Below are positions 1 to 8,293 of a stretch of DNA of 64,000 nucleotides, in pieces (positions within the stretch are counted from its first letter, which is position 1; the number at the start of each line of letters is the position of its first letter). This DNA is from Rhizobium sp. (GTDB lineage Bacteria; Pseudomonadota; Alphaproteobacteria; Rhizobiales; Rhizobiaceae). The stretch spans positions 1 through 64,000 of the forward strand of contig JAQGJP010000056.1 in the NCBI GenBank assembly GCA_028290545.1, written 5' to 3'. The position numbers were made by a program, and so were the translations under genes. The notes under the pieces were generated by a model, which did not search any database, was not told where the DNA came from, and saw nothing but the letters and a program-made list of their open reading frames with translations.

Positions 1-612
1 GTCTACCGTTTGGTGCGCGAACGCGGCGGGGTGACGATCGCCGACGAAGTGCAGGTGGGCTACGGCCGGCTCGGGCATTATTTCTGGGGCTTCGAGGAAC
101 AGGGCGTCGTGCCCGATATCGTCACCATCGCCAAGGGCATGGGAAACGGCCATCCGCTGGGTGCGGTGATCACCACGCGGGCGATTGCCGATTCGCTGGA
201 GAGGGAGGGGTATTTCTTCTCGTCGGCCGGCGGCAGCCCGGTCAGTTGCACGGTGGGCATGACCGTGCTCGACGTGATGGCGGACGAAAAGCTGCAGCAC
301 AATGCACTGGAGATCGGCGATTACCTGAAAGGTCGGCTGGAAGCCTTGGGACAGCGGTTTCCGATCGTCGGTGCGGTGCATGGCATGGGGCTTTACCTTG
401 GCCTCGAATTCGTTCGTGATCGCCAGACGCTGGAGCCGGCCACGCAAGAGACAGAGGCGATCTGCAACCGGCTGCTGGACCTTGGCGTCATCATGCAGCC
501 GACCGGCGATTACCTCAACGTGCTGAAGATCAAGCCGCCACTCTGCCTGACGAAGGAAAGCGCCGATTTCTTTGCCGACATGCTGGCGAGTGTGCTGGAG
601 GAGGGATGGTAG
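1..612 (+). CDS. Class III PLP-dependent aminotransferase, C-terminal part (runs in from the left edge)
   Basis: The frame is open from base 1, so the start lies outside the window and about 203 residues are visible. The segment ADEVQVGYGR carries the Asp that contacts the PLP pyridine nitrogen in class III aminotransferases, and TIAKGMGNGHPLGAV carries the Schiff-base Lys. The C-terminal small domain follows and the gene ends at a TAG. Family members transfer amino groups from omega-amino acids, or act as phospho-lyases on phosphoethanolamine-like compounds; the visible half does not decide between these. Some rhizobial homologues are the last domain of a longer fusion with a kinase-like and a peptidase-like domain, which cannot be checked here. 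It faces the minus-strand gene at 756-992. Confidence 0.9.
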   Translation, partial: VYRLVRERGGVTIADEVQVGYGRLGHYFWGFEEQGVVPDIVTIAKGMGNGHPLGAVITTRAIADSLEREGYFFSSAGGSPVSCTVGMTVLDVMADEKLQHNALEIGDYLKGRLEALGQRFPIVGAVHGMGLYLGLEFVRDRQTLEPATQETEAICNRLLDLGVIMQPTGDYLNVLKIKPPLCLTKESADFFADMLASVLEEGW

Positions 613-695
613 TTTGGGCCGAACTCTTTCAAGAGGGTGCCGCTTCAATCGATCCCGGACGGATGAATTTTTGTCGATTCGCGCGACTCGACAAT

Positions 696-726
696 GAAAA
701 ACCGGCAGGGCTGCGCGCCCTGCCGG
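696..726 (-). terminator. Rho-independent terminator of the small secreted-protein gene
   Basis: A perfect 9-bp stem (CCGGCAGGG at 702-710 with CCCTGCCGG at 718-726) encloses a 7-nt loop. Read on the minus strand it is followed at once by a run of U residues (696-701), which is the classic intrinsic terminator form. It sits 30 bp past the stop of the minus-strand gene at 756. Confidence 0.8.
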
Positions 727-755
727 CCTGATCTGACCAATTGCCCCGCGGCGAA

Positions 756-992
756 TTATGAGCCTTCAGTGCATTCCGTGATCTCGCAGGTCGACTCGGT
801 GGTCGTCTTTGCAGCGCATTCGCCCAAAGCTCGCTCTGTCGCATCGTCCTGATTGTCGTAATTGTAGCTGTAACCGTAAGAGCCCTCTTCAGAGACCGCG
901 ATGCAACCCCACGCAAGCGCTGTCCCGGAAGATGTGATTGTCGCTGCCGTGACAGCAAGGGCGGTGAGCGTGAGGCGCAGATATTTGTTCAA
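756..992 (-). CDS. Small secreted DUF4189-like protein
   Basis: This 78-residue protein opens with a signal peptide: positive MNKYLR, a hydrophobic stretch to about residue 23, and a probable cleavage after ALA. The mature part contains WGCIAVSEEGSYGYSYNYD and ATERALGECA, the pattern of DUF4189 proteins (small periplasmic or secreted proteins with disulphides, function unknown). Five cysteines are visible in the mature chain. The start is TTG at 992, supported by a GGGGA ribosome site about 7 nt upstream. A strong terminator follows. No neighbour suggests a specific role. Confidence 0.75.
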   Translation of the reverse strand: MNKYLRLTLTALAVTAATITSSGTALAWGCIAVSEEGSYGYSYNYDNQDDATERALGECAAKTTTESTCEITECTEGS

Positions 993-1143
993 GTCGTTCC
1001 CCTATGGTGTGGTTCGTCGGATGCAAACGCACTTCTCACGGCGAGAGCATATGCTCAAGCGGATAGTAATCTTAACCTTACCGGTCTTGGGCACCGGACT
1101 ACAAGCCAAATATCCGTGGCTCCACTGGAAGAATTGCAAGGTA

Positions 1144-2682
1144 TCACGCTGCGTTCAGATACCCTTTGCCGATATCTTCCGTCCGTCGCGCGACATACGC
1201 TTCCAAAGCCTCGTCCACCGCAGGATCAAGCGGCGGCTGTTCATAAGTGCGCAACAGTTCCTTCCAGATGCCGTTGGCGCGTTCCGTCCCGGTCTTGGCG
1301 CCGCTTTCCTGCCAGTTCTCGAAATTCCGCCAGTCCGACAGCATCGGCTCGTAGAAGGCATGCTCGAAGCGCGCCAGTGTATGCGGCGTGCCGAAGAAAT
1401 GCCCGCCGGGGCCGACATCGCGGATCGTGTCCAGCGCCCGGCTGTCGGAATCGACCACCAGCGGATCGAGGAAGCTGCGCATCATCTGCAGCATTTCGGC
1501 GTCGAGGATCAGCTTTTCGAACGAGGCGGTCAGTCCGCCTTCGAGCCAGCCGGCCGCATGTTCGATCAGGTTGACGCCGCCCATGATCGTGCTCCACAGC
1601 GACATGCCGCTTTCATAGGCCGCCTGGACATCGACGGCGTTCGAGGCGGTGACGTTGGATGACCGGAACGGCACGTTGTATTTGCGCGCCAATTGTCCGG
1701 AGGCGATCTGCGCCTTGGCATATTCCGGTGTGCCGAAAGCCGGCGAGCCGGTGCGCATATCGACATTCGAGGTGAAGCCGCCATAGAGGATCGGCGCGCC
1801 GGGGGCGACGATCTGCGACAGCGCGATCAGCGCCAGGGCCTCGGCGTTCTGCTGGGTGAGAGCCCCGGCGATCGTCACCGGGCTCATGGCGCCCGACAGG
1901 GTGAATGGCGTCATAGCAACTGGCTGGCCGGCGCGTGCCATGGCGCACAGGCCTTCGCCCATCGGGATATCGAGCCTGAGCGGCGAATTGGAATTGACGA
2001 TGGTCAGCGTCGCCGGATTTTTGCGCAGCTCGTCGCGCGACTGGCCGAGCGCGATCGACAGCATCTCGATCGCGTCCTCGACGCGATAGCCTCCGAGCGC
2101 CCAGCATTGCCAGTTCTTGTCGGTGTAGCGGATGGCGGCATGGTAGAAATCGAGATGACGCGAATCCGGATTGAGATCGGTCGGCTCGCAGGGGCAGCCG
2201 CCTTCCTGATGGATGACGTTCAGGCTCTGCACGACCTTGATATAGTCGCACATGTCGCGGTAATTGCCGGCCCGCCGGCCGCGATCGAGGTCGGACACGA
2301 AAGCCGGCCCACCAGTCGCGGCAAAGATCAGGCTGCCATCGCCGACCTTCAGATTCCTGGCCGGATTGCGGGCCTGCAGCGTGAAAGACGAGGGTGCGGT
2401 CTTGATTTTCTCGATGATCATGTCCGGATCGAAGCGAACCCGCTGGTTGCTTTCATCGACATCGGCGCCGGCCGCCTTCAGCAGCCTGCGGCTTTCCTCG
2501 TGCATGACCTCCATGCCGGTTGAGCACAGCAGTTCGAGCGAGGCGAGGTGGATGGATTCCACCTCGTCCTCGCTGATCAATGCGATCGGCGGGTAGCGAT
2601 TGACCGCCGCCCCGAAACCGAGCTGGCGGATGCCGCCGCTGCTTGCGCGTCGTCCCTCGCGTCGTCCCGCTTGTCTGGTCAT
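1144..2682 (-). CDS. MttB-like trimethylamine/betaine:corrinoid methyltransferase family protein (paralogue 1)
   Basis: About 512 residues, full length for the MttB/COG5598 family of TIM-barrel methyltransferases, which move a methyl group from a quaternary or tertiary amine to a corrinoid protein. Family-like segments include ATGGPAFVSDLDRGRRAG (about 125-145), NSNSPLRLDIPMGEG and YGGFTSNVDMRTGSPAFGTP. There is no in-frame amber codon, so this is a non-pyrrolysine member as in MtgB (glycine betaine methyltransferase). I chose ATG 2682 because AGGAGA lies at a proper distance; the GTG at 2688 is too close. It is the last gene of the operon starting at 13694. No corrinoid protein gene lies beside it. 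The substrate is unknown, with a betaine likely from context. Confidence 0.85.
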   Translation of the reverse strand: MTRQAGRREGRRASSGGIRQLGFGAAVNRYPPIALISEDEVESIHLASLELLCSTGMEVMHEESRRLLKAAGADVDESNQRVRFDPDMIIEKIKTAPSSFTLQARNPARNLKVGDGSLIFAATGGPAFVSDLDRGRRAGNYRDMCDYIKVVQSLNVIHQEGGCPCEPTDLNPDSRHLDFYHAAIRYTDKNWQCWALGGYRVEDAIEMLSIALGQSRDELRKNPATLTIVNSNSPLRLDIPMGEGLCAMARAGQPVAMTPFTLSGAMSPVTIAGALTQQNAEALALIALSQIVAPGAPILYGGFTSNVDMRTGSPAFGTPEYAKAQIASGQLARKYNVPFRSSNVTASNAVDVQAAYESGMSLWSTIMGGVNLIEHAAGWLEGGLTASFEKLILDAEMLQMMRSFLDPLVVDSDSRALDTIRDVGPGGHFFGTPHTLARFEHAFYEPMLSDWRNFENWQESGAKTGTERANGIWKELLRTYEQPPLDPAVDEALEAYVARRTEDIGKGYLNAA

Positions 2683-2712
2683 GGTCACTCTCCTGTTAGG
2701 GCTATTTGAATT

Positions 2713-2753
2713 CCCTCCCCAACCTTCCCCACAAGGGGGTGGGTTGGGGAGGG
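2713..2753. repeat. GC-rich intergenic inverted repeat
   Basis: Perfect 12-bp arms CCCTCCCCAACC (2713-2724) and GGTTGGGGAGGG (2742-2753), with a second short C4/G4 pairing inside, form a long hairpin in the 82-bp gap between the substrate-binding protein gene and the mttB gene. It looks like a dispersed rhizobial palindrome rather than a terminator, since no U tract follows on either strand. It could still reduce expression of the last gene or protect the upstream mRNA. Confidence 0.7.
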
Positions 2754-2764
2754 GTCTTGCTTAC

Positions 2765-4321
2765 CTACCCCTTGGTAAACCGCGTCACGTCGACATAGCC
2801 GTCGGCAAGGATGCAGGGTTTCAACCCGCCACGGGCCACCGCCGCGAAGGTCTCATGTGTGAGGAACACAAAGCCGCCGGACTCTTCCATGATGTCCTGC
2901 ATCTTTTTGTAGATCACGTCGCGTTTGGCCTGGTCGGTCTCGGCAATGCCCTCCTGGTACATTTTCTCGAATTCCGGGCTGTCAAATTGCGACCAGTTGT
3001 AGACGCCGATCTGGTTGGGCCGAAACCATGTGAGGTTTTCCGACGGATCGACGCCGCCGGCAAAATTCATCAGCACCATTTCAAGCGTCTTCCATGTGTC
3101 GCCGGAGGTCTTGTCGCCGATCGTCCAGTAGACGCCGTCTTCGAGCGCCTTGATTTCGACCGTGATGCCGATCTCGCCGAGCAGGGCCTGGACGATCTGG
3201 CAGGTCAGTTGGCTGGTCTTGTCGTTCGGGGAGGCGATCTCGATGGTCATGTCGGTGACCCCGGCTTCCGCGAGCAGGGCCTTGGCCTTCTCCACATCGG
3301 CGGGATAGAGGATCTTGTCGCGGTGGCCGGGCATGCCCGGCGGGATGACGCCGGTCGCGGCCTTGGCAAGGCCGGAATAGGAGCCCTGCATGATCTGCTC
3401 GACATCCACGGCATACTGGATCGCGCGCCGGACCTTCTCGTCCTTGAATTTCGGGTTGTTGACATTGAGCGCCAGCCACAGGAAGCGGTTGCCATCCTTT
3501 TCGATCAGCGTCGTGTCTTCCGGCAGCTTGTCGCGATAGGTCGAAAGCGTGTTGAGGCTGATCTTGGAATAGTCGACGGCCTTGGATTCGTAAGCCAGTG
3601 CCGCCGCGTCGTCATCGGTGACGATCTCCATCCTTATCTTGGAAAACACCGGCACGGTGCCTTTCCAGCCCGGGTTGAGCGCCAGCATGATGTTCTGCTT
3701 GGGTGTCCATTTCTCGATCAGATAGGGGCCTGCGCTGGCCGGTACCTCGATGGTGAATTTGCCGCCGGCTTTCTCGACTGCCTTCTGGCAGAGAATATGA
3801 CCCATATAATAGGGCAGCGTCGTCACCCAGAACGGTGCCGAGGGTGCCTTGAGCTTGATGATCCCGGTACGCTGGCCCGTGACCTCGACCTTTTCCATCG
3901 CCTCGAAAGCGTAAGCCCAGGGTGACGCAAGCTTGGGATCCTTGATGCGCTCGAACGAGAATTTCACGTCCTCCGCAGTCACTGGGCCATAGCCACCGGT
4001 CCATTCCAGCCAGTCATGCAGCTCGAAGCCGATCTCGGTCGGCGATAGCTGCTTCAGTTCCTTGGCTGCATAGTTCTCCAGATGCGTGCCCTCGCGAACA
4101 TCGCCGAGGCGGTTGAGTGACAGGAACAGTGCCCGGCCGACCTCCTCCTCCAGCAGGCCAGCTTGGAAGGCCGGGTCCAGAACTTCGATATCGGAGGCAG
4201 CACGGATGATCAGCGTATCGCCATCGGCTGCGTAGCTGAGGCCCGGCCGCAACGACACTGCGGCCGCGGCGGAGGCGGTGGACAATAGGAAATGCCTGCG
4301 ATTCATCGTGAGAATGGTCAT
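2765..4321 (-). CDS. Peptide-type ABC transporter substrate-binding protein (SBP_bac_5)
   Basis: 518 residues. MTILTMNRRHFLLSTA has a twin-arginine-like start (NRRHFLLS) followed by an Ala-rich h-region and probable cleavage after SYAA, so it is exported, possibly by Tat. The body is family 5: DTLIIRAASDIEVLDPAFQ, LEWTGGYGPVTAEDVKFSFERI, and a C-terminal VFLTHETFAAVARGGL. Family members bind di- and oligopeptides, nickel, opines or other cationic small molecules. ATG 4321 is preferred because AGAGGGA lies 6 nt upstream. It lies 29 bp behind the second ATPase gene, so binding protein, ATPases and permeases form one importer. The neighbouring MttB and flavoprotein suggest a methylated-amine ligand, which is inference. 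Confidence 0.85.
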   Translation of the reverse strand: MTILTMNRRHFLLSTASAAAAVSLRPGLSYAADGDTLIIRAASDIEVLDPAFQAGLLEEEVGRALFLSLNRLGDVREGTHLENYAAKELKQLSPTEIGFELHDWLEWTGGYGPVTAEDVKFSFERIKDPKLASPWAYAFEAMEKVEVTGQRTGIIKLKAPSAPFWVTTLPYYMGHILCQKAVEKAGGKFTIEVPASAGPYLIEKWTPKQNIMLALNPGWKGTVPVFSKIRMEIVTDDDAAALAYESKAVDYSKISLNTLSTYRDKLPEDTTLIEKDGNRFLWLALNVNNPKFKDEKVRRAIQYAVDVEQIMQGSYSGLAKAATGVIPPGMPGHRDKILYPADVEKAKALLAEAGVTDMTIEIASPNDKTSQLTCQIVQALLGEIGITVEIKALEDGVYWTIGDKTSGDTWKTLEMVLMNFAGGVDPSENLTWFRPNQIGVYNWSQFDSPEFEKMYQEGIAETDQAKRDVIYKKMQDIMEESGGFVFLTHETFAAVARGGLKPCILADGYVDVTRFTKG

Positions 4322-4350
4322 GTTCTTTCCCTCTGGTTCTGTCTTTGTTT

Positions 4351-5340
4351 TCATGCGACGAGTTCCGCTTTCTGGGCGTCGAGCGGATAATGGCAGCGGA
4401 TCGTATGTCCTGGCGAAAGCGACGTCTCCGGCGGCAGCTCCGTCCGGCAGCGTGCCTGCGCAAAGGGGCAGCGAGGATGAAATTCGCAACCACTCGGACG
4501 ATGTGCGAGGCTCGGCACTTCGCCGATCACCGGCGGCGCAGTTCGGCGGCGGGCCGGATCGGGCACCGGCTCGGAGGCGAGCAGTGCTGCGGTATAGGGA
4601 TGGCGCGGCGCACGAAAGATTTCGCCGCTGGGGCCGCTTTCGACGATGCGGCCGAGATACATGATCGCCACCCGATCCGACACATGCCGGGCAACGGCGA
4701 GATTGTGGGTGATGATCAGGAACGCGGTCTTGTGGACGTCGCGGATATCGAGGAAGAGGTTGAGAATGCCGCCCTGCACCGAGAGATCGAGGCCGGCGGT
4801 CGGCTCATCGGCGATGATCAATCGCGGCACGACCGAAAGCGCGCGGGCCACGGCTGCGCGGCGTGCCTGGCCGCCGGAGAGGCCATGCGGAAAGCGCGAC
4901 AGCAGTGTGCGGCTGAGCCCCGCCTGTTCGGCCAGATCGATGATCGCATCCGATTTCAGGCTGCCATGGCCGGCAATCCTGCGCGGTTCGGAGATGATCG
5001 AGCGAATGCGCTGGCGCGGATCGAAGGAGGTCACCGGATCCTGGAACAGCAGGGAAGCGGTGGCCCGCATGCGCGCAAAGCTGCGATTGGACATATCCAG
5101 CTTTTCGCCATCGAGCTGCAACGCGCCGCCGGACGGCTTCATCAGGCCGACCAGAGTACGGCCGAAGGTGGATTTTCCCGAGCCGCTCTCGCCGACCATG
5201 CAGACAATCTCGCTCTCATGGATCGCCAGCGAAATGTCGGCGAGGATGTTGAGGCCGGGCTTCGTCATGAAGGGCAGTGACCGTCGTTGCGGCACTGCGA
5301 CCGTCAACGATTTCGCTTCGATGATCGGGGGCTTGCTCAT
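4351..5340 (-). CDS. Peptide-type ABC transporter ATP-binding protein (DppF/OppF family)
   Basis: 329 residues. Walker A GESGSGKSTF (about 50-59), signature LSGGQARRAAVARAL, Walker B LIIADEPTAGLDLS and the switch His in ITHNLAVA are all intact. The C-terminal oligopeptide-transporter extension has the Cys-bearing CEFHPRCPFAQARC segment, which in some relatives holds an iron-sulphur cluster. It pairs with the ATPase encoded just upstream, with a 4-bp ATGA overlap, to energise import through the two permeases. The symbol dppF is avoided because the substrate is not shown to be a dipeptide. Confidence 0.88.
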   Translation of the reverse strand: MSKPPIIEAKSLTVAVPQRRSLPFMTKPGLNILADISLAIHESEIVCMVGESGSGKSTFGRTLVGLMKPSGGALQLDGEKLDMSNRSFARMRATASLLFQDPVTSFDPRQRIRSIISEPRRIAGHGSLKSDAIIDLAEQAGLSRTLLSRFPHGLSGGQARRAAVARALSVVPRLIIADEPTAGLDLSVQGGILNLFLDIRDVHKTAFLIITHNLAVARHVSDRVAIMYLGRIVESGPSGEIFRAPRHPYTAALLASEPVPDPARRRTAPPVIGEVPSLAHRPSGCEFHPRCPFAQARCRTELPPETSLSPGHTIRCHYPLDAQKAELVA

Positions 5341-6230
5341 GCCGCGTCTCCGATTGTCGTGCGAGATTCCGTGGCGCTCGTTATAGGCGCGCTTTCAGCA
5401 TTGGTTTCCTGCCAGTCGATCACCGGCAGCCGCCTGGCGCCGCTTTCCACCAGCGACAGTTCGCAAGCGAGCAGCGCTTTGGTGTAGGGATGCTGCGGGT
5501 TGGAGAAGATGGCCTGCGCGTCACCCTCCTCGACGATGCGCCCGGCATACATGACGGCGACCCGGTCGCAGATCTCGGCGATGACGCCAAGCTGATGCGA
5601 GATCATCAGGATCGCCACGCCGGTCTTCGCTCGGAGTTCGCGCATCAGATGCAGGATCTGCGCTTCCATAGTGACATCCAGCGCGGTGGTCGGCTCGTCG
5701 GCGATCAGCAGCGACGGCTTCATCAGCAGTGCGGCGGCGATCGCCACGCGTTGCAGCATGCCGCCGGAAAGTTCGAACGGATAGGCGTCGAAGCGCGCGT
5801 CCGGATCGGAAATCCCGGCCTCGGTGAGGGCGGCGACGATTTGCCGGCGTTTCTGCGCGCGGCTGGAATTAACATCGCGCCAGAGAAAATCCGTAAGCTG
5901 CCTGCCGATGGTGTGTAACGGGCTGAAGCTTGCCATCGGGTTCTGGAACACCATGGCGGCACCGGGACCGCGCAGCGCCGCCAGATCCGATTTCGATGCG
6001 CTGAGCAGGTCTTGACCGTTGAGCATCAGCCGCTGGCCGTCGATCCGCGCCGAGGGCGGCAGCAGACCGAGGATCGAATGCGCCAGCGTCGATTTGCCGG
6101 AGCCGCTTTCGCCGATCAGCCCGACCACCTCGCCCGGCCGGACCTGAAGACTGACGCCTGTGACCGCCTGTGCCACGCCGCTATAGGTGACAGAGAGATC
6201 GGCGAGATCGAGGACCGGCGCTTTGCTCAT
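5337..6230 (-). CDS. Peptide-type ABC transporter ATP-binding protein (DppD/OppD family)
   Basis: 297 residues with Walker A GESGSGKSTLA (about 37-47), signature LSGGMLQRVAIAAAL, Walker B LLIADEPTTALDVT and the His switch in ISHQLGVIA. It overlaps the permease gene upstream and the second ATPase gene downstream by 4 bp each, the translational-coupling layout usual for Dpp/Opp operons. The C-terminal Cys-rich extension seen in its partner ATPase is absent, so only one of the two ATPases could carry that feature. Confidence 0.88.
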   Translation of the reverse strand: MSKAPVLDLADLSVTYSGVAQAVTGVSLQVRPGEVVGLIGESGSGKSTLAHSILGLLPPSARIDGQRLMLNGQDLLSASKSDLAALRGPGAAMVFQNPMASFSPLHTIGRQLTDFLWRDVNSSRAQKRRQIVAALTEAGISDPDARFDAYPFELSGGMLQRVAIAAALLMKPSLLIADEPTTALDVTMEAQILHLMRELRAKTGVAILMISHQLGVIAEICDRVAVMYAGRIVEEGDAQAIFSNPQHPYTKALLACELSLVESGARRLPVIDWQETNAESAPITSATESRTTIGDAA

Positions 6231-7132
6231 GGCGTACGCCTCCCCGATAGTTTGGGATCGAGTGCGTCGCGCAGAGCCTCACCGAAGAAGGTGAAGCCGA
6301 TAGTCGCAAGGATCAGCGGAATGCCGCCGGCGATCACCGGCACCGGCGTCTTGCGGATCACCGCAAAGCCGTCGCTCAGTATATTGCCCCAGCTCGGGAT
6401 CTGCGGCTTGACGCCGAGCCCGAGGAAGGAAAGCCCGGCTTCCAGAGTGATGATGGTCGAGAGATCGAGGCAGGCGAGGATCAGCAGCGGGCCGATGACA
6501 TTCGGCAACAGATGGATGAACAGGATGCGGCCGATGCCGGCGTTCATCGCCTGTTCGGCCCGGATGAAATCCCGCGATTTGAGGCTGAGCGTCTGGGTGC
6601 GGATCAGCCGGGCGTAACTGGGGATGCAATAGATCACGATCACCAGGATGACGGTGCCGAGACCCGCGCCAAGCAGCACGACCATGGCAAGCGCGAACAT
6701 GATCATCGGCAGCGAGCTGAAGCTGTCGAACAGCAGGATCAGCAGCGAATCCAGCCAGCGCGGACCGTAACCGGCGATCAGTCCCAGCGGCAGGGCGCAG
6801 GCAAGCGCGATGCCGAGCGACACCAGTGCCACCGTCATCGCCGTACGTGTGCCGATGATGACGCGCGAGAAAAGATCGCGGCCGAGCTGATCGGTGCCGA
6901 GCAGGTGGGAAAGCGACGGATCTGCGAGCCGCTCGCGAACACTGATGGCGGTCGGCGAATAGGGCGCAAGATAGGGCGCGAAGATCGCCGTCAGCACAAT
7001 GATCGTGACCAGAAAGACGCCCAGAAATCCGATCGGCGTCGTGACGACGCTGAGAAAAATGCCGAATATGCGTCCGAATGTGCCGGGTTCGTCCGGTGCT
7101 TTGACAATTGTGTTTTGCGCCAGTTCCGCCAT
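6227..7132 (-). CDS. Peptide-type ABC transporter permease (DppC/OppC family)
   Basis: 301 residues. A cytoplasmic N-terminus is followed by a membrane segment (about 30-53), the family loop LGTDQLGRDLFSRVIIGTRT, and four or five more membrane helices. The coupling loop RAEQAMNAGIGRILFIHLLPNV (EAA-like) contacts the ATPase. It overlaps the upstream permease gene by one base and the downstream ATPase gene by four, so the subunits are co-translated. Together with the permease encoded upstream it forms the import channel. Confidence 0.88.
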   Translation of the reverse strand: MAELAQNTIVKAPDEPGTFGRIFGIFLSVVTTPIGFLGVFLVTIIVLTAIFAPYLAPYSPTAISVRERLADPSLSHLLGTDQLGRDLFSRVIIGTRTAMTVALVSLGIALACALPLGLIAGYGPRWLDSLLILLFDSFSSLPMIMFALAMVVLLGAGLGTVILVIVIYCIPSYARLIRTQTLSLKSRDFIRAEQAMNAGIGRILFIHLLPNVIGPLLILACLDLSTIITLEAGLSFLGLGVKPQIPSWGNILSDGFAVIRKTPVPVIAGGIPLILATIGFTFFGEALRDALDPKLSGRRTP

Positions 7133-8076
7133 CAGAGTGCGCTCCTGACACGGGGGTCGAGGATGGCGGCGGCGATATCGGCGATGATCATGCAGGCGAC
7201 ATAGAGCGCGCAGGTGACCAGCACCGTGCCCATCACCAGCGGATAGTTGCGCGACATCACCGCGTCATAGGTGAGCTTGCCGAGCCCGGGACGGGTGAAG
7301 ACGATTTCGGCAAACACCGAGCCGGTCAGCAGTCCGCCGAAACCGATGGCGATCACCGGCAGCGCCGAGAGAAACGCCTGCTTCAGCGCATAGCCATAGA
7401 TGATTTTCCTCTCGCTGACACCGAAGGCACGCAGCGTCCGCACATGCGCCTCGCCCATCGCCTCGATCATCGCGGCGCGGATGATGCGCGCCACATAGCC
7501 GACCCAGCCTATGCCGATCGCGAAGGAGGGCAGCACCAGCGCTCTGATTTGACTACCGATATCGCCCGGTTCGCCGGCCCCGATTGCCGGCAGCCAGTTG
7601 AGCGCTACGGCAAAGATCAGCAGCGAGTACAGGGCCACGACGAAGGAGGGCACGGCGACGAGCCCGACCGAGAACACGCCGATCAGCCAGTCCGGCCAGC
7701 GGCCGTGATGGACGACGGCGGTGCAGCCGAGCACGACCCCGAGCGATACCGCCCAGATGAAGCTGGAGAACGCCAGCGCCACGGTGAAAGGCAGAACTTC
7801 GAGCACGATCGTCGTGACCGGCCTTTTGCTCCAGACATCCTCGCCGAGGTTGAGATGCGTGAGCCTGAGGAGATAGGAGCCGATCTGTTCATACAGCGGC
7901 CGGTCGAGGCCCATCATTTCACGGAACGCCTCGCGCATTACGGGTGTCGAACGCGGCCCCAGCGCCACCACCGTCGGATCGCCGGGGATCATGTGCAGCA
8001 TCAAAAACAGCATCACCGAGACGATCAACAGGATGACGATGCCAAGCGCGATCCGGCGGGCGACAAAGAGGGTCAT
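7132..8076 (-). CDS. Peptide-type ABC transporter permease (DppB/OppB family)
   Basis: 314 residues. The N-terminus MTLFVARRIALGIVILLIV is the standard first helix of DppB/OppB permeases, followed by the GDP-containing loop HMIPGDPTVVALG and further helices. The EAA-like loop VRTLRAFGVSERKIIYGYALK is visible about residue 190-215. I start it at ATG 8076, since GGAGG lies 9 nt upstream; a longer reading to 8118 would run into a palindromic repeat. It is the first gene of the ABC block and is separated from the upstream hydrolase gene by a 217-bp gap holding a paired repeat. Confidence 0.87.
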   Translation of the reverse strand: MTLFVARRIALGIVILLIVSVMLFLMLHMIPGDPTVVALGPRSTPVMREAFREMMGLDRPLYEQIGSYLLRLTHLNLGEDVWSKRPVTTIVLEVLPFTVALAFSSFIWAVSLGVVLGCTAVVHHGRWPDWLIGVFSVGLVAVPSFVVALYSLLIFAVALNWLPAIGAGEPGDIGSQIRALVLPSFAIGIGWVGYVARIIRAAMIEAMGEAHVRTLRAFGVSERKIIYGYALKQAFLSALPVIAIGFGGLLTGSVFAEIVFTRPGLGKLTYDAVMSRNYPLVMGTVLVTCALYVACMIIADIAAAILDPRVRSAL

Positions 8077-8117
8077 TGTCGGTTGCCTCCGCGAGGATAC
8101 GCATGGGCGGCCCACCA

Positions 8118-8280
8118 CCCCCCTCTGTCGCTTCGCGACATCTCCCCCTCAAGGGGGGAGAGTAGAGGTCCGCACGACCATTTTCGCCAATGGGTAAATC
8201 TCTGTGCTGCGGCGAGCGGGAGCAGCGAGTGTCCATTCTCCCCCCTTGAGGGGGAGATGTCCCGAAGGGACAGAGGGGGG
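8118..8280. repeat. Inverted pair of 44-bp palindromic intergenic elements
   Basis: Element A (8118-8161) and element B (8237-8280) are reverse complements at 42 of 44 positions, 75 bp apart. Each contains its own small hairpin, TGTCGC/GCGACA in A and TGTCCC/GGGACA in B, and the two differences between A and B keep that hairpin paired. Such CCCCTCTGT...GGGGGAGA elements recur in Rhizobiales intergenic DNA. The pair would fold into a very long hairpin in the mRNA between the hydrolase and permease genes. Confidence 0.85.
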
Positions 8281-8293
8281 TAAACGTGGGGGA

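Noticed and set aside
1081-1097. Hairpin CCGGT/ACCGG as terminator of the large operon
   Set aside because: The stem is only 5 bp with no U tract in the minus-strand direction; too weak to call.
1144-2682. Pyrrolysine-containing MttB
   Set aside because: No in-frame TAG occurs in either mttB-like gene, and no pyl genes are seen, so both are non-pyrrolysine members.
2600-3925. Long plus-strand open frame (441 codons) opposite the ABC binding-protein gene
   Set aside because: It is antisense to a clear family 5 binding protein, has no recognisable domain, and is rich in Arg, His, Gly and Pro as expected for a shadow frame in high-GC DNA.
8118-8280. CRISPR array or IS end
   Set aside because: The repeats are two inverted palindromic units, not a series of direct repeats with equal spacers, and there is no transposase gene or target-site duplication that I can see.
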